NCBI GenBank assembly: GCA_934636825.1
Contig: CAKUBG010000010.1
Location: 1-64,000, forward strand
Direction of reading: 5' to 3'
Length of the DNA: 64,000 nucleotides
DNA from: an uncultured bacterium
Lineage (GTDB): Bacteria > Vulcanimicrobiota > Xenobia > Xenobiales > Xenobiaceae
Under the pieces are notes generated by a model. That model did no database searches. It had not been told where the DNA came from and saw only the letters and a program-made list of their open reading frames with translations. Made by a program: the position numbers and the translations under genes. Shown in pieces: positions 7,702 to 16,828 of the stretch (the first letter of the stretch is position 1; every line of letters starts with the position of its first letter).

Positions 7702-9279
7702 TTAGTCGTCTAAATTGCGGAATTTATGGATTAGCTCAATTTTGGCTTCCAGCAATTTTGTCGTTAAGGATATATGGTAGATGTGTGGATTGCGCATGCG
7801 CAAGACACCAGTATCTAAGGCGTTTAAGTCGTTGAGGCGATTCTGTCTCAACTCTTCCAGACTGGGGGCTGGACGGGTGCGTTTGCCATCTGTCCAAACT
7901 GTCTCCAACATGGGCTCCATACGGCTTATGTCTTCACGTTTTATAGTGCGGAACATACTCTTTTCACTGGGATGGTGCAAGACAATACGCTCTTCCAGAT
8001 CGGGGCGTTCGTCGGCGAAACCGATCAAATCGGCAGTAGCACGATTGCGTTTGTCATAAATGCGCCAGGCTGTTTTGTGGCCGGGGTTGATAAGCTTAGA
8101 TATGGAGTTGGAAAGCTTCATGGCCGGCACCCATTGGCCATTTACTTCCAAAGCTACCAATTTATATACGCCACCTAAAGAAGATTGGCCTGAAGATGTA
8201 ATAAGGCGTGTACCTACGCCATAAGATAGGCGGTTGATAACTCGATCTGCATCTACTCCGTTGCGACTAGCTTCGTCTCTTATTTGGGCGTGAATTTGCA
8301 AGATAGTCATTTCGTCCAAGTCGTTGGAAAGGACGATACAAGCGTCAGGGAAACCGGCTTCATCTAATACTTTGGAAACTTGCATAGACAAGTAGGCCAA
8401 GTCGCCCGAATCTAAGCGCACGCCTACTGGTTTGTATCCTTTGTCGCGCAGTTTTTCAAAAACCTTAATGGCATGGGGCAAGCCGCTGTTTAAGGTATCA
8501 ATAGTATCGATTAGGAGTAAACAGTTGTCTGGATAGAGATCGGCGTAGGCTTGGAAAGCGTCTAATTCAGATTTTCCTAGAGCCATCCAAGTTTGTACCA
8601 TGGCGTGGGAATGAGTCCCTTTGGGAGGCAATCCCATAGCGCAAGATAAGCCCACGTTGGAAGTGTAATCGCAACCGCCTATCAGAGCCGCTCTGGCACC
8701 TTGGTTGCCTCCCAAACCGTGAGCGCGACGCAAGCCAAATTCCATTACTAAACGGCTGCCACAACTGTGACGTATACGCGAAGCTTTGGTGGCAATAAGG
8801 GTTTGGAAATTGATACAGTTGAGCAAAGCCGTTTCCAAAATTTGGCCCATAGCTAAGGGACCTTCCACCATAGTTAGAGGAACATTGGGATGTACGACGC
8901 GCCCTTCGGCTATCGATTTTATGGTTAGTTTCTTAAAGTTGCCCTCTTCACGCAGCCACTCTAAGAAATCTTTCTCGAAAACTGGCTTGCCGAAACTGTC
9001 TTTTTCTTTGGCGAGGTAGCCCAAAGCTTCGTCGTCAAAGTAGGCGTTGTCCATCCAGTCTAATAGCCACTCCAAGCCCGCATTTATGCAATATCCGGCC
9101 TGGTGCTCTCCGTAATTGGGGTAATTGCGGAAAAAGTGATCGAAGTGGGCTTTTTGCTCATGAATACCGGACTTGAAGTACAACTGAGCCATAGTCAGCT
9201 GATACATGTCGGTAAAGAGAACGCCCTCCATAAGCTTAAATTGAGAAGTGTCCATTAGTCGATAAAATCCTTTAGCCAT
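7702..9279 (-). CDS. pncB: Nicotinate phosphoribosyltransferase PncB
   Basis: Makes nicotinate mononucleotide from nicotinate and PRPP, the first step of NAD salvage. The protein has 525 residues. Family landmarks are FTDMYQLTM near the N-terminus, GLRRAHG, GTHSHAMVQTW with the conserved His that is phosphorylated in this family, the DTIDTL segment and VRLDSGDL. The ATG at 9279 is used; a second in-frame ATG at 9255 has an AAAGGA upstream and could be the true start. A nadE gene lies about 45 kb away in the same window. A long hairpin separates pncB from the upstream hexokinase gene. Confidence 0.95.
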   Translation of the reverse strand: MAKGFYRLMDTSQFKLMEGVLFTDMYQLTMAQLYFKSGIHEQKAHFDHFFRNYPNYGEHQAGYCINAGLEWLLDWMDNAYFDDEALGYLAKEKDSFGKPVFEKDFLEWLREEGNFKKLTIKSIAEGRVVHPNVPLTMVEGPLAMGQILETALLNCINFQTLIATKASRIRHSCGSRLVMEFGLRRAHGLGGNQGARAALIGGCDYTSNVGLSCAMGLPPKGTHSHAMVQTWMALGKSELDAFQAYADLYPDNCLLLIDTIDTLNSGLPHAIKVFEKLRDKGYKPVGVRLDSGDLAYLSMQVSKVLDEAGFPDACIVLSNDLDEMTILQIHAQIRDEASRNGVDADRVINRLSYGVGTRLITSSGQSSLGGVYKLVALEVNGQWVPAMKLSNSISKLINPGHKTAWRIYDKRNRATADLIGFADERPDLEERIVLHHPSEKSMFRTIKREDISRMEPMLETVWTDGKRTRPAPSLEELRQNRLNDLNALDTGVLRMRNPHIYHISLTTKLLEAKIELIHKFRNLDD

Positions 9280-9306
9280 AATGGCTGTTTAAGAAGTTTA
9301 AATGAA

Positions 9307-9351
9307 GATCGTTTTGGGTAGCAAAACTATCTTAAACTACCAAAAACGATC
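9307..9351. terminator. Long hairpin between hexokinase and pncB
   Basis: Fifteen-base arms, 9307-9321 and 9337-9351, pair with a single G-U wobble. On the minus strand it follows the hexokinase stop and is followed by a moderately T-rich stretch. It may be a terminator for hexokinase or a structured leader of pncB. Confidence 0.5.
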
Positions 9352-9380
9352 CATTGTATACAAAAAATGGCTATGACATC

Positions 9381-10574
9381 TTATAAATATTTGGCATTAT
9401 TTAAAGCGGCATAAGCACAGCCTATAAGGTTGGCGTCTTCCACTTTAATAATAGAAAAAGTCATATCCGTGGGGATTAAGGAAGGTAAAAGCTTGGCTAC
9501 TCGCGGTGCTAAGGCTGGGTCTGCCCAATAACGACTACCCTCGGCGGTAATGCAAACTCGTCCCTTGTCGCCTAAAACACGGATCAAACCGGCCAAACCA
9601 GCAGCTATTAAATCAGCAGAACGGTTCAAAATAGCTTCTGCCAAATCGTCATGTTGTTTATCTCGCAATTCTACTAGTTGTCCGGTACCTTTGTATGGGT
9701 CGAAAGAATCACTTTCGCCATTAGCTTGTGCATAAAGGAAAGGTAGATAGTAGCCGGCTACAGCTTTTTCATAGCGGTGCTGGCCCGGATTATCTAAACT
9801 TTGGTCTAGCTTATCGTCAAATTGGTTGAGATAAGGGGGATTGAAGTTGCCTGACTCCAAGTTGATGGCCATACTATTTTGCTTCCATGGGAGCTTACTT
9901 AATTTATTATCGTCTCCGACAGCGGTAAATGCGGCCATGTTGGTGCCCGTGCCGGCAATAAGTCCTATGTAGTGCTCAAAATTGTGGGCGTTGGCTCCGG
10001 CTCCGGCCAAAAGGGTGGCCACAGTGTCGTTTAAAACGGTAATGGAGTTTGCTTTGTAACCTTGACGCTGTAAAGCTTCGAGAAGCATTTTCCCGACTAA
10101 ATGGCCTTCTACGCCTTGAATGTGAACGTCTTTAGTCCATTGGAGCAATTTGGCATCGGCTTCCGGAGTTGACTGAGCCGGATAAGAAAAGCAGTAACCG
10201 ATGGGTAAATTGGCCTCCGGGTTAAGTTGCACAGCTAAAGAAGCTTGCAAATCAAAAAACTCTTCTGCAGAAATAGATTCTCCGTGGCGTCCGGCCGGTA
10301 TAGTGGCATGAACTGGACCAGCTTCAAGTTTATGGGTGCCATCCGGATTTAATTTGATAATAGCCGCTCTAATATTGGTGCCACCGGTATCAACTACCAA
10401 GACGGTTCCGCTGATACCTTGAGGAGGCGGAGCTAAATAAGCAGGGATAGCTTTTATCTCTTGGTCGTCTCTGACTAAACCAAGTTGGATGCGTTTGCTG
10501 AGTGTGTTGGCAATCTCTTCGAGTTGTTCTTGGCTAAGAGTAAACTTTGCCAAAAGATCCGGGGTGTGAGCCAT
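9381..10574 (-). CDS. Hexokinase of the eukaryotic hexokinase family
   Basis: Phosphorylates glucose or related hexoses. The 397-residue protein resembles the hexokinase_1/hexokinase_2 families of eukaryotes rather than bacterial ROK glucokinases. Motifs: VVDTGGTNIRAA (phosphate-binding, about residues 60-71), CFSYPAQST and QWTKD (sugar-site region, matching the FSFP..QT and WTKGF pattern of yeast and animal enzymes), VLNDTVATLLAG (catalytic Asp) and GLIAGTGTN. It overlaps the upstream ArgRS-like gene by 41 bases, suggesting co-transcription. PFK and 4-alpha-glucanotransferase occur in the same window. Sugar range cannot be read from sequence. Confidence 0.85.
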   Translation of the reverse strand: MAHTPDLLAKFTLSQEQLEEIANTLSKRIQLGLVRDDQEIKAIPAYLAPPPQGISGTVLVVDTGGTNIRAAIIKLNPDGTHKLEAGPVHATIPAGRHGESISAEEFFDLQASLAVQLNPEANLPIGYCFSYPAQSTPEADAKLLQWTKDVHIQGVEGHLVGKMLLEALQRQGYKANSITVLNDTVATLLAGAGANAHNFEHYIGLIAGTGTNMAAFTAVGDDNKLSKLPWKQNSMAINLESGNFNPPYLNQFDDKLDQSLDNPGQHRYEKAVAGYYLPFLYAQANGESDSFDPYKGTGQLVELRDKQHDDLAEAILNRSADLIAAGLAGLIRVLGDKGRVCITAEGSRYWADPALAPRVAKLLPSLIPTDMTFSIIKVEDANLIGCAYAALNNAKYL

Positions 10575-11415
10575 AATCTGTTTGCCTCAAGTTGTATAAA
10601 TTCAGCGCGTAGCCGACAGCCAGCGCCAAGTTTAGCAGAGCCTTTTGCTTAGCTAAGTCTCCGCTTAAGATTTTAGTGTTTCGGTAAAAATCGTGAAAAT
10701 CTTTGAGCAAGTTGCTGAGCTGTCCTTCTAACCGTTTGGCCGTTAAAGGAGGCAACGTCGAATTTTTGCTTTCAATTAACTGGTTGTAGTAAAAGCATAA
10801 ACTCTCCGCTTGAGCTAGCAACTGACGCGCTTGTGTTTGAGTGTATAGCTCCGCTAGCGAAGCTGTTGATAGGGACTGTGGTAACTGTATGCGGCTGTCG
10901 GCTTTATAGAGCCAAGCCAAACGGTATTCGGCGCGGCGCCAAGCCTGGGAAGCTAAGAGCTTCTCTAAAATTGGGCGTAAGCTTGGCGCCGCGCCGACGA
11001 GGGCAACTGTCGGCCCAGGGGGCATCAACCTAGTGTGAACACACAGTTCGGCCCAAGCGAAGTCAGTTAAAGTAAAAGTTAAGCAAGCTGGGCCGGTAGC
11101 TTCAAGACGCACATATGCAGCTAAAGGCTGATTTTGCCAAGCTGCATGAAGAGGCTCGGCGCTTAATCTTTCTACCAGGCAAGCCAAGTCGGCCCTGTCG
11201 CCTTGGGCCCAAGCAGCTATTGGCAAAAGCCAAGCGCCCTTGTGCCAGCGATTGGGAAATCCATCTTGGAAAGATAGGGCCGAAAAGCATGGATTGATGG
11301 TGAGCGAACCAATAGGCAAAAAATCGAGCCAGGCTGAGCTTTGTAAAGTTGAATATAGAGCCTGGCGCCAATTAAAAAAAGTCAGTTCGCTCAAGCTTTG
11401 GCAAGTTGAGGTCAT
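10534..11415 (-). CDS. ArgRS-like protein lacking the catalytic core (N-terminal domain plus DALR domain)
   Basis: About 293 residues from the ATG at 11415. A TTG at 11448 in frame is less likely because it lies inside a terminator hairpin for the upstream gene. Residues about 30-120 resemble the N-terminal additional domain of arginyl-tRNA synthetase, ending in ATGPACLTFTL, the place of the usual VAGPGFINF. The C-terminal half, with LLKDFHDFYRNTKIL and then ALLNLALAVGYALNLYNL, fits the DALR anticodon-binding domain. No HIGH or KMSKS motif and no Rossmann core are present, so it cannot aminoacylate tRNA. It may bind tRNA or act as a partner subunit. Eukaryotic DALRD3 has a comparable makeup. 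It overlaps the hexokinase gene. Confidence 0.6.
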   Translation of the reverse strand: MTSTCQSLSELTFFNWRQALYSTLQSSAWLDFLPIGSLTINPCFSALSFQDGFPNRWHKGAWLLPIAAWAQGDRADLACLVERLSAEPLHAAWQNQPLAAYVRLEATGPACLTFTLTDFAWAELCVHTRLMPPGPTVALVGAAPSLRPILEKLLASQAWRRAEYRLAWLYKADSRIQLPQSLSTASLAELYTQTQARQLLAQAESLCFYYNQLIESKNSTLPPLTAKRLEGQLSNLLKDFHDFYRNTKILSGDLAKQKALLNLALAVGYALNLYNLRQTDYGSHPGSFGKVYS

Positions 11416-11419
11416 AGCA

Positions 11420-11467
11420 AAAGGAAAAAGCCGACAGTTGCAACCCAAAAGGTTAATATCGTCGGCT
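11420..11467 (-). terminator. Intrinsic terminator after the TM2 gene
   Basis: On the minus strand AGCCGAC (11461-11467) pairs with GTCGGCT (11429-11435), with an inner AACC/GGTT pairing, followed by TTTTTCCTTTT. It ends the TM2 gene message and argues for the ATG at 11415 as the start of the next gene. Confidence 0.8.
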
Positions 11468-11472
11468 ACATT

Positions 11473-11682
11473 TTAATCAAAAGTAATATTGCCGTCAGAG
11501 TCGGATGATTTAAGTAGGCCGACAACAAAGTCATAAATAGCTAAGCAAGTGGGAATTATCGTCCAACTGAACAGCAAATAGAACCAACCTGCTGTGCTCT
11601 TACCAGCATAAAATTTATGGATGCCCAGGCCTCCCAAGAAGAATGTGATAATAAGATATATAACTTTATTGACTTTTCTCAT
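11473..11682 (-). CDS. TM2 domain membrane protein
   Basis: About 69 residues from the ATG at 11682, which has AAGGTG upstream; the upstream in-frame extension is unlikely. It has two hydrophobic helices and the TM2 signature GGLGIHKFYAGK, with a following F/Y-rich helix and an acidic tail. TM2 proteins are small inner-membrane proteins with no firm biochemical role. It is a single-gene unit with its own terminator, divergent from the large helical protein gene. Confidence 0.88.
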   Translation of the reverse strand: MRKVNKVIYLIITFFLGGLGIHKFYAGKSTAGWFYLLFSWTIIPTCLAIYDFVVGLLKSSDSDGNITFD

Positions 11683-11892
11683 AGAGTAGACGCACCTTTC
11701 TTGTAAGCTAGTTGCGACAAGTAAACCGTTGCTGCGCAACTCTGTTCTAGATTAGGCTCTTTTTTCTTCCATTTTTCTGAGCTTTGAAGCCTTTAGTTGT
11801 ACGCTAATCTAGGTTATTTCTTAAAACTCCAATTTGACTGGCTATTTTTCAAAGTAGGAAGTGCTGTTGCCAAAGCGGAAAGACAGCCGACT

Positions 11893-14802
11893 ATGAGCCA
11901 AGATTTTTTCAATCCCAATTTATACAATTCCTCAGCCGAGGCCTTACAAGCTTTACGCAATGATAATATTAATTTGAATCATCGCTTAGGAGCCAGAATT
12001 TGCGCGTTGGGTCGCAAGTCTATCCTTTTTTCTCTGGCTTTTTTGGAAGAAGCTAGCGAGTCTACTGAGTTCGCTGACTGTTTGCGCGACAAACGCTGGA
12101 ATGATTTGGCAATCGATGATGAAGAAGGGGCCAATATTATACTTAAAAGTATAGGAGCTCGAGCTCAGGCTAGTAATGGCGCTTTATATGTGCGCACCGA
12201 AGATGAGGCTTGGGAAGTATCTGCTGCGGATAACCAAAACACGGACGCTACAGGTATGTTGGCTCCGCAAGTGCTTGGACAGGCTGAAGTTTCAGCCATA
12301 AAAGGTGTACTTTGGGATCGCAAGCGCTTAGAAGAAGCGTCACTGACTTTATTGGATAGTGAAAATATCTCTGACTTAATAGAAGCTTTTCGTTATTTAT
12401 TTAGAGCGTCGCTGGCCTGTCGACAAGATCCGACCGGTTTATTGGTGACTGCTTTTAAAAGGGGTAAAGCGGAACTTTCTACTGAAGTTGCCAAGCAAGT
12501 TCGCGACAATCTGGATAGCAGTTTAGGACGTGCTCTGTTAAGTTTACTTAGCCTAGACTTAAAGAAATTTAAAGACGCTCTTTTCTATTTCAATCAACCG
12601 GAACAAAGCCGCTTTAGAAAATTATTGGCTACAGTTTTACTTTCAGCTCTCTTGCCTTTAGTAAAAGAAAAAGAGTTTAAAACTCAATTGTTGCCCTATT
12701 TGCCCCATTTGGCTCCCTTAATTGCTCAATGTGCCGAAGAAAATGAGGCTTCATCAGCTAATGCAGGAGAATTTAACGAATTAACTGAGTTTCTCGACGC
12801 TCTTTTAGATCAACTAGAAAGTTTGGAACTGGCCGAACGTTTTGCTCTTTCAGCTTTTATTTTTGACTTAGCTCCCCATTTTCCTCATTTGGGAGATTAT
12901 TTACTTAAACGTCTCAAAAATACCAATTTGTCCGGCAGCGTAGCTTTTTTAGGTAATATTTTGTCGCGTTTGCCCAAAGATGATGAAGCTTACAACTATC
13001 TGAAAGAGCGTTTATTACAACTATTCATTGAACATGGCAGCGAAGCGGGATTGAGTCGTCGTTTGCGGGCTACATTTAAAAATTTGGGTTCTGCCATTCT
13101 GGAAGATCTTAGTTCAGATCGTTTTGTGGCCAACTTGGATGAAAATAAGCGGATTTTTGTCGTCAATTTGTGGGCTGATTTCCGTCGAGCTGAACAAGAG
13201 AGAGTAAGTAAACACTCCGAGTGCACTTCTCATACACACGAAAAAGGTGAGATGTGCAATTGCTGCCATGATGAACTGGGACACGAACACGAGCAAGAAA
13301 TGCAAATTTTGCTTTCCGAATTTCATAAGTGGGCTGGGGCTTGCGCTCGCGGAGAAGCTTTGAGTTCTGCCTATATGGAAGACGTCTTTGCTCACTATGT
13401 AATCGGTCGCTTGTTGGCTCAGGATAGAGCTTCTACTTTAGCTTTAGTACGCACCAAGCAACTTGACTTGCCCAAAGTGAGGGAAGCTTTGCAAAATTTG
13501 GAAAGCAAGTGGCGCTTTGCTTATTCATTTTTATTCAGCGAAGCTTGTTCACTGGAAGAACCGGACAATTTGACCGTTTTATCGCTGTTGGCTTCTTGTG
13601 GGCAGCCAGCTTTAGAGTTTAGCTTCAAAGTAGTTAGTGAAGACGCTGCTTTAGAGTCTGGTGGCGAAGCTTTAAAAGCTGGTACCTTTGCTCTATTGCT
13701 CCATTGTCCGGAAATACGCAGTCTCAATTGTAAGCAAGAAATAGAAGATATGATCGCTCGTGTCTTTGAGTTTCCCAGCCTTAAAAAAGTTGAACAGCAA
13801 GACGAAAACAAAAAACGTCACATAGTTTCCGCTGTTTGGCAAAGCTTGGGCTATTTGGGATCGGTGCCCGTTATAAGCGACACTTTGCGCACTCGTATAG
13901 TCGAACGAATAAGTGAAGAGCTCTATAATAATCCAGCTCCCAAAGTAGAAGCTATTTTTAGCATCTATAGAGTGGCCGGTTTGCAAGTAAGATCTCAAAT
14001 TGAGCATATTTTGTCCGGCGTACTCAGTGAAACCGAGCCTGACCGTCGCCTTTTACATTGTTGCTTGCAAGGTCTGTTGGATATGCTTAAAGATGGCCCT
14101 ATGTTGACTGAACCTGAAGCTTTTGTGGCTTTATTGTGCCGCACTGTACTTAGCAAGAGTAGGGAACCCAATCTTAACGATATTATGAAGCAAGTGTTAA
14201 GTGGAGCTGCCGAAGGTGACGGTGTGCAAGCGCCGCAAGCTTGGGATCATGCCGATCGGACTTTGGCTCTTTCCATTATTGGAGCGGCTGCTTGTCATCC
14301 CGACGCAGATGAACACTTGCATCAAATGTTTGTTTTTCGCCTCTTCTCTTTTTTGGAAGATTGGTTTGATGGGGTTGAAAAGGGGGCCAATTTATATGCC
14401 TACAGGAGTAACCCTATTTGGGGAGCTTTGAGTGAATTGTTGCAACGCGATCGCTCTAATTTTACTTTAAATTTGGCACGCCGGGCGGCTTTGCGCCTTA
14501 TGGCCGATTATAAAAAACGTTTGGAAGGTTGCGACTTGACTCAAAGTGAGAGTGCTCAAAAGTTTTTGCTCTCTGTTTTAGAAGTTAGTGAAGGCGTGAG
14601 CTTAAAAGTAAACGGTTTGCCTATTGAATTGGATCGGGCTGTGCTCAATACACTTACCGACGTAGTGCGCAATAGTCCTCCGGATAATAAAGCTGCTTTG
14701 TTTTTACTGGAACATTTGGCCAAGAAGCGTACATTGCGAGACGAACTCCAAGAAGATTTAGAAATCTTCTTGGCTCTTCGGGAACAAAATTCGGCTAAAT
14801 AA
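11893..14802 (+). CDS. Large helical-repeat-like protein with internal His/Cys cluster
   Basis: The likely start is the ATG at 11893 (969 residues), preceded by a GGAAAG; an upstream in-frame start at 11797 would add 32 residues of poorer composition. I do not recognise a family. The protein is rich in Leu, Ala, Glu and Lys and reads as many short amphipathic helices, as in HEAT/ARM-type solenoids, with no signal peptide or membrane helix. Around residues 441-469 lies a striking insert with six His and four Cys, including CTSHTHE, CNCCH and GHEHE, which could bind metal. The gene overlaps the convergent membrane-protein gene by 45 bases. Likely a cytoplasmic scaffold; function unknown. Confidence 0.7.
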   Translation: MSQDFFNPNLYNSSAEALQALRNDNINLNHRLGARICALGRKSILFSLAFLEEASESTEFADCLRDKRWNDLAIDDEEGANIILKSIGARAQASNGALYVRTEDEAWEVSAADNQNTDATGMLAPQVLGQAEVSAIKGVLWDRKRLEEASLTLLDSENISDLIEAFRYLFRASLACRQDPTGLLVTAFKRGKAELSTEVAKQVRDNLDSSLGRALLSLLSLDLKKFKDALFYFNQPEQSRFRKLLATVLLSALLPLVKEKEFKTQLLPYLPHLAPLIAQCAEENEASSANAGEFNELTEFLDALLDQLESLELAERFALSAFIFDLAPHFPHLGDYLLKRLKNTNLSGSVAFLGNILSRLPKDDEAYNYLKERLLQLFIEHGSEAGLSRRLRATFKNLGSAILEDLSSDRFVANLDENKRIFVVNLWADFRRAEQERVSKHSECTSHTHEKGEMCNCCHDELGHEHEQEMQILLSEFHKWAGACARGEALSSAYMEDVFAHYVIGRLLAQDRASTLALVRTKQLDLPKVREALQNLESKWRFAYSFLFSEACSLEEPDNLTVLSLLASCGQPALEFSFKVVSEDAALESGGEALKAGTFALLLHCPEIRSLNCKQEIEDMIARVFEFPSLKKVEQQDENKKRHIVSAVWQSLGYLGSVPVISDTLRTRIVERISEELYNNPAPKVEAIFSIYRVAGLQVRSQIEHILSGVLSETEPDRRLLHCCLQGLLDMLKDGPMLTEPEAFVALLCRTVLSKSREPNLNDIMKQVLSGAAEGDGVQAPQAWDHADRTLALSIIGAAACHPDADEHLHQMFVFRLFSFLEDWFDGVEKGANLYAYRSNPIWGALSELLQRDRSNFTLNLARRAALRLMADYKKRLEGCDLTQSESAQKFLLSVLEVSEGVSLKVNGLPIELDRAVLNTLTDVVRNSPPDNKAALFLLEHLAKKRTLRDELQEDLEIFLALREQNSAK

Positions 14803-16758
14803 ACGTGTCTTTGAAGAGCCATAGTATAGCAAAGCCAAACTATTGGGGCTGCTGTGATCTTCTCTGAGTAAAAAGCTATTGTCCAATCTAGGGAAAACAT
14901 CGTGTTGTAGTCGCTGACTGGGGGTATAATTGTTGCTGATAAGGACGGTCAGATTATCCGGCCATTGAGAGGCTGCTTGACAATAGTCTTGTGGCCTATT
15001 GATACCTATAATCGTTACGGCAGAGGAAAGTTGACGCTCGGCACACCAAAGGCGTAACTCCATAGCTGGACTTTCTCCTTTTAATTCGCAATTATTTAGT
15101 TCAGCCAAGACTATCAAAGGCAAAGGATGCTTGAGTTTGCTGTTTAGAGTGGATAAACGTAGGCATACTTGCTTAAGATCGTCAAACCAGGGCTGTTGTA
15201 ATGGTTGAATAGTAAAAAAGGTTGGCATTAAGGGATTGATAGATAAGTGTGTTTGTCCGGCTTGAGTGGGAGCGGAGAGCGGATGGAGGCTTTCTTGTAG
15301 ATTTACTACAGACGTTCGGTTGCATTTAGGAATATTCAAACTGAGACCTTCGCCGAGAAAGCGCTCTGGCTCCATTGTGGGTAAATAGGTTGACCAATTT
15401 GGACAAATCCAAGCTAAGCTAAAAGTTGCCGCTTCCAACCATATCAGTAAAACTAATGTTTTGCTTAAAGCTGAGCTAAATTGGCAAATTCGGCCTAATT
15501 CCGACAAGCAGTAAGCCGCCAAAATAGCCGACCACGGCAGCAGCGGAGCAAAAAAACGTTGATAAGCGTGATCCCAAGGTAAAATTTGCAATAGTAGTGC
15601 CGGGGCAATTAAAGTTGTTACCAAAAAAATATTTCTTTGTCGTCCACGCCGCCTTATTAAGCTAAATAACAGACCGGCCAGCACTAAAAAAGCCCAGGGA
15701 AACGGCAGTAAATCGCCTTGGCATACAGCGCTGAAATAACTTAACCAGGCTGCCGGTATGTTGCTTAGCCAAGCCAATCCGCTTAGACCGCTGCGGCTAA
15801 AGTTGGCGGCGGTATGGGCTAAAATGGCTTCCAAATTGGTTGTGTAACTCCAGGCGACTAAGCTTAAGCCTAAGCAACAAGCAGCCCAACCGTGGCCAAA
15901 ACGTCGCCAAGCCGATTGTAATGTTGTGGAGACGGAGACAAAATAAAAAGCTGCTGCAGCGCTGAGAGTTGCAGCCAAGGGGCCTAGATACCAGCAAATC
16001 AAATTCCAAGCGTTCAGTTGGTGAAAATGGGCGCCACTGTGCATAGCAGCCAACGTAAAGACAAATAAAATAGCAGTACTGCCTAGACAAGCCAACCAAG
16101 GGCGGTGATCGGCATGCCAAGCTTGGCTTAAGCTACCGATAAGAGATGGCTGGCCGGATTTTAGGGCACGATAAAAGCTGCGTCCCAATAAAGCGGAACA
16201 GAGTGGAAAAGCCCAAATAGGCAAAAAACTGTATTTCGTTTGAGCACCCAGCCACAAAGATAGGCTAAATAATAAGCAAGGAAGCGTCTTCTTGAAATCA
16301 GCGCTTTTTAAGTAAGCTATGTAAAGCAGCAATAAAGGAATGGCCAAAGGGTAATCAAGTAAGAAAGTGCGTAAACCTTGAAGGGCGCCTAAGCTGCAAG
16401 TTAAGAGTAAGAAGCTGAGCCAACCGACTTTGGGGCCATGTAAAATAGAAGCTATGTAGGCGGTTAGGCTTGAGTACAGTAGAAATATGATTGTTTGTAA
16501 CCAAGCAAAGGTTGTGGGGGTGCAGCCGCTTAGAAAAATAAACGGTCTAGCTGCAGTAAAGAGCGCCGGAGCATGCAACAATTCTCGGCAATTGCCTTGT
16601 TGAAAAGCAGTATAAGCGTAAAGTTTTAAAATGCTGGATTCGCCAAAACAGTACGGCGAAGATAGAGCCACCCAATATAAGCTTCCTGCTGCCCAAATGA
16701 TTGTCCAAATGATAATAGATACCTGAAAAAGCTTAAATTTAACCGAATTGTTGCGCAT
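14758..16758 (-). CDS. Polytopic membrane protein, glycosyltransferase-39-like
   Basis: About 666 residues from the ATG at 16758; a TTG at 16794 is an alternative. It has roughly ten to twelve hydrophobic helices up to residue 450, followed by a soluble C-terminal domain of about 200 residues. The overall plan (first loop after TM1, many helices, DYPLA after a Gly/Leu helix, soluble tail) is that of lipid-linked sugar transferases of the PMT/ArnT type, but I see no fully diagnostic motif, so this is an inference. The 3' end overlaps the large helical protein gene by 45 bases on the opposite strand. It is divergent from ispG. Confidence 0.55.
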   Translation of the reverse strand: MRNNSVKFKLFQVSIIIWTIIWAAGSLYWVALSSPYCFGESSILKLYAYTAFQQGNCRELLHAPALFTAARPFIFLSGCTPTTFAWLQTIIFLLYSSLTAYIASILHGPKVGWLSFLLLTCSLGALQGLRTFLLDYPLAIPLLLLYIAYLKSADFKKTLPCLLFSLSLWLGAQTKYSFLPIWAFPLCSALLGRSFYRALKSGQPSLIGSLSQAWHADHRPWLACLGSTAILFVFTLAAMHSGAHFHQLNAWNLICWYLGPLAATLSAAAAFYFVSVSTTLQSAWRRFGHGWAACCLGLSLVAWSYTTNLEAILAHTAANFSRSGLSGLAWLSNIPAAWLSYFSAVCQGDLLPFPWAFLVLAGLLFSLIRRRGRQRNIFLVTTLIAPALLLQILPWDHAYQRFFAPLLPWSAILAAYCLSELGRICQFSSALSKTLVLLIWLEAATFSLAWICPNWSTYLPTMEPERFLGEGLSLNIPKCNRTSVVNLQESLHPLSAPTQAGQTHLSINPLMPTFFTIQPLQQPWFDDLKQVCLRLSTLNSKLKHPLPLIVLAELNNCELKGESPAMELRLWCAERQLSSAVTIIGINRPQDYCQAASQWPDNLTVLISNNYTPSQRLQHDVFPRLDNSFLLREDHSSPNSLALLYYGSSKTRLFSRILFPKSQEDF

Positions 16759-16795
16759 GTTGGGCAGGTTAGCATATGTTTGTTCGAGGCGCAAA

Positions 16796-16825
16796 TTGTC
16801 AAACTATCTTTTTTGTCTGTATAAA
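16796..16825 (+). promoter_or_regulatory. Sigma70-type promoter for the ispG leader
   Basis: TTGTCA at 16796-16801 and TATAAA at 16820-16825 are separated by 18 bases. A start seven bases downstream would fall at about 16832, at the foot of the three-way-junction structure. It lies in the divergent region between the membrane-protein gene and ispG. Confidence 0.5.
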
Positions 16826-16828
16826 GAA

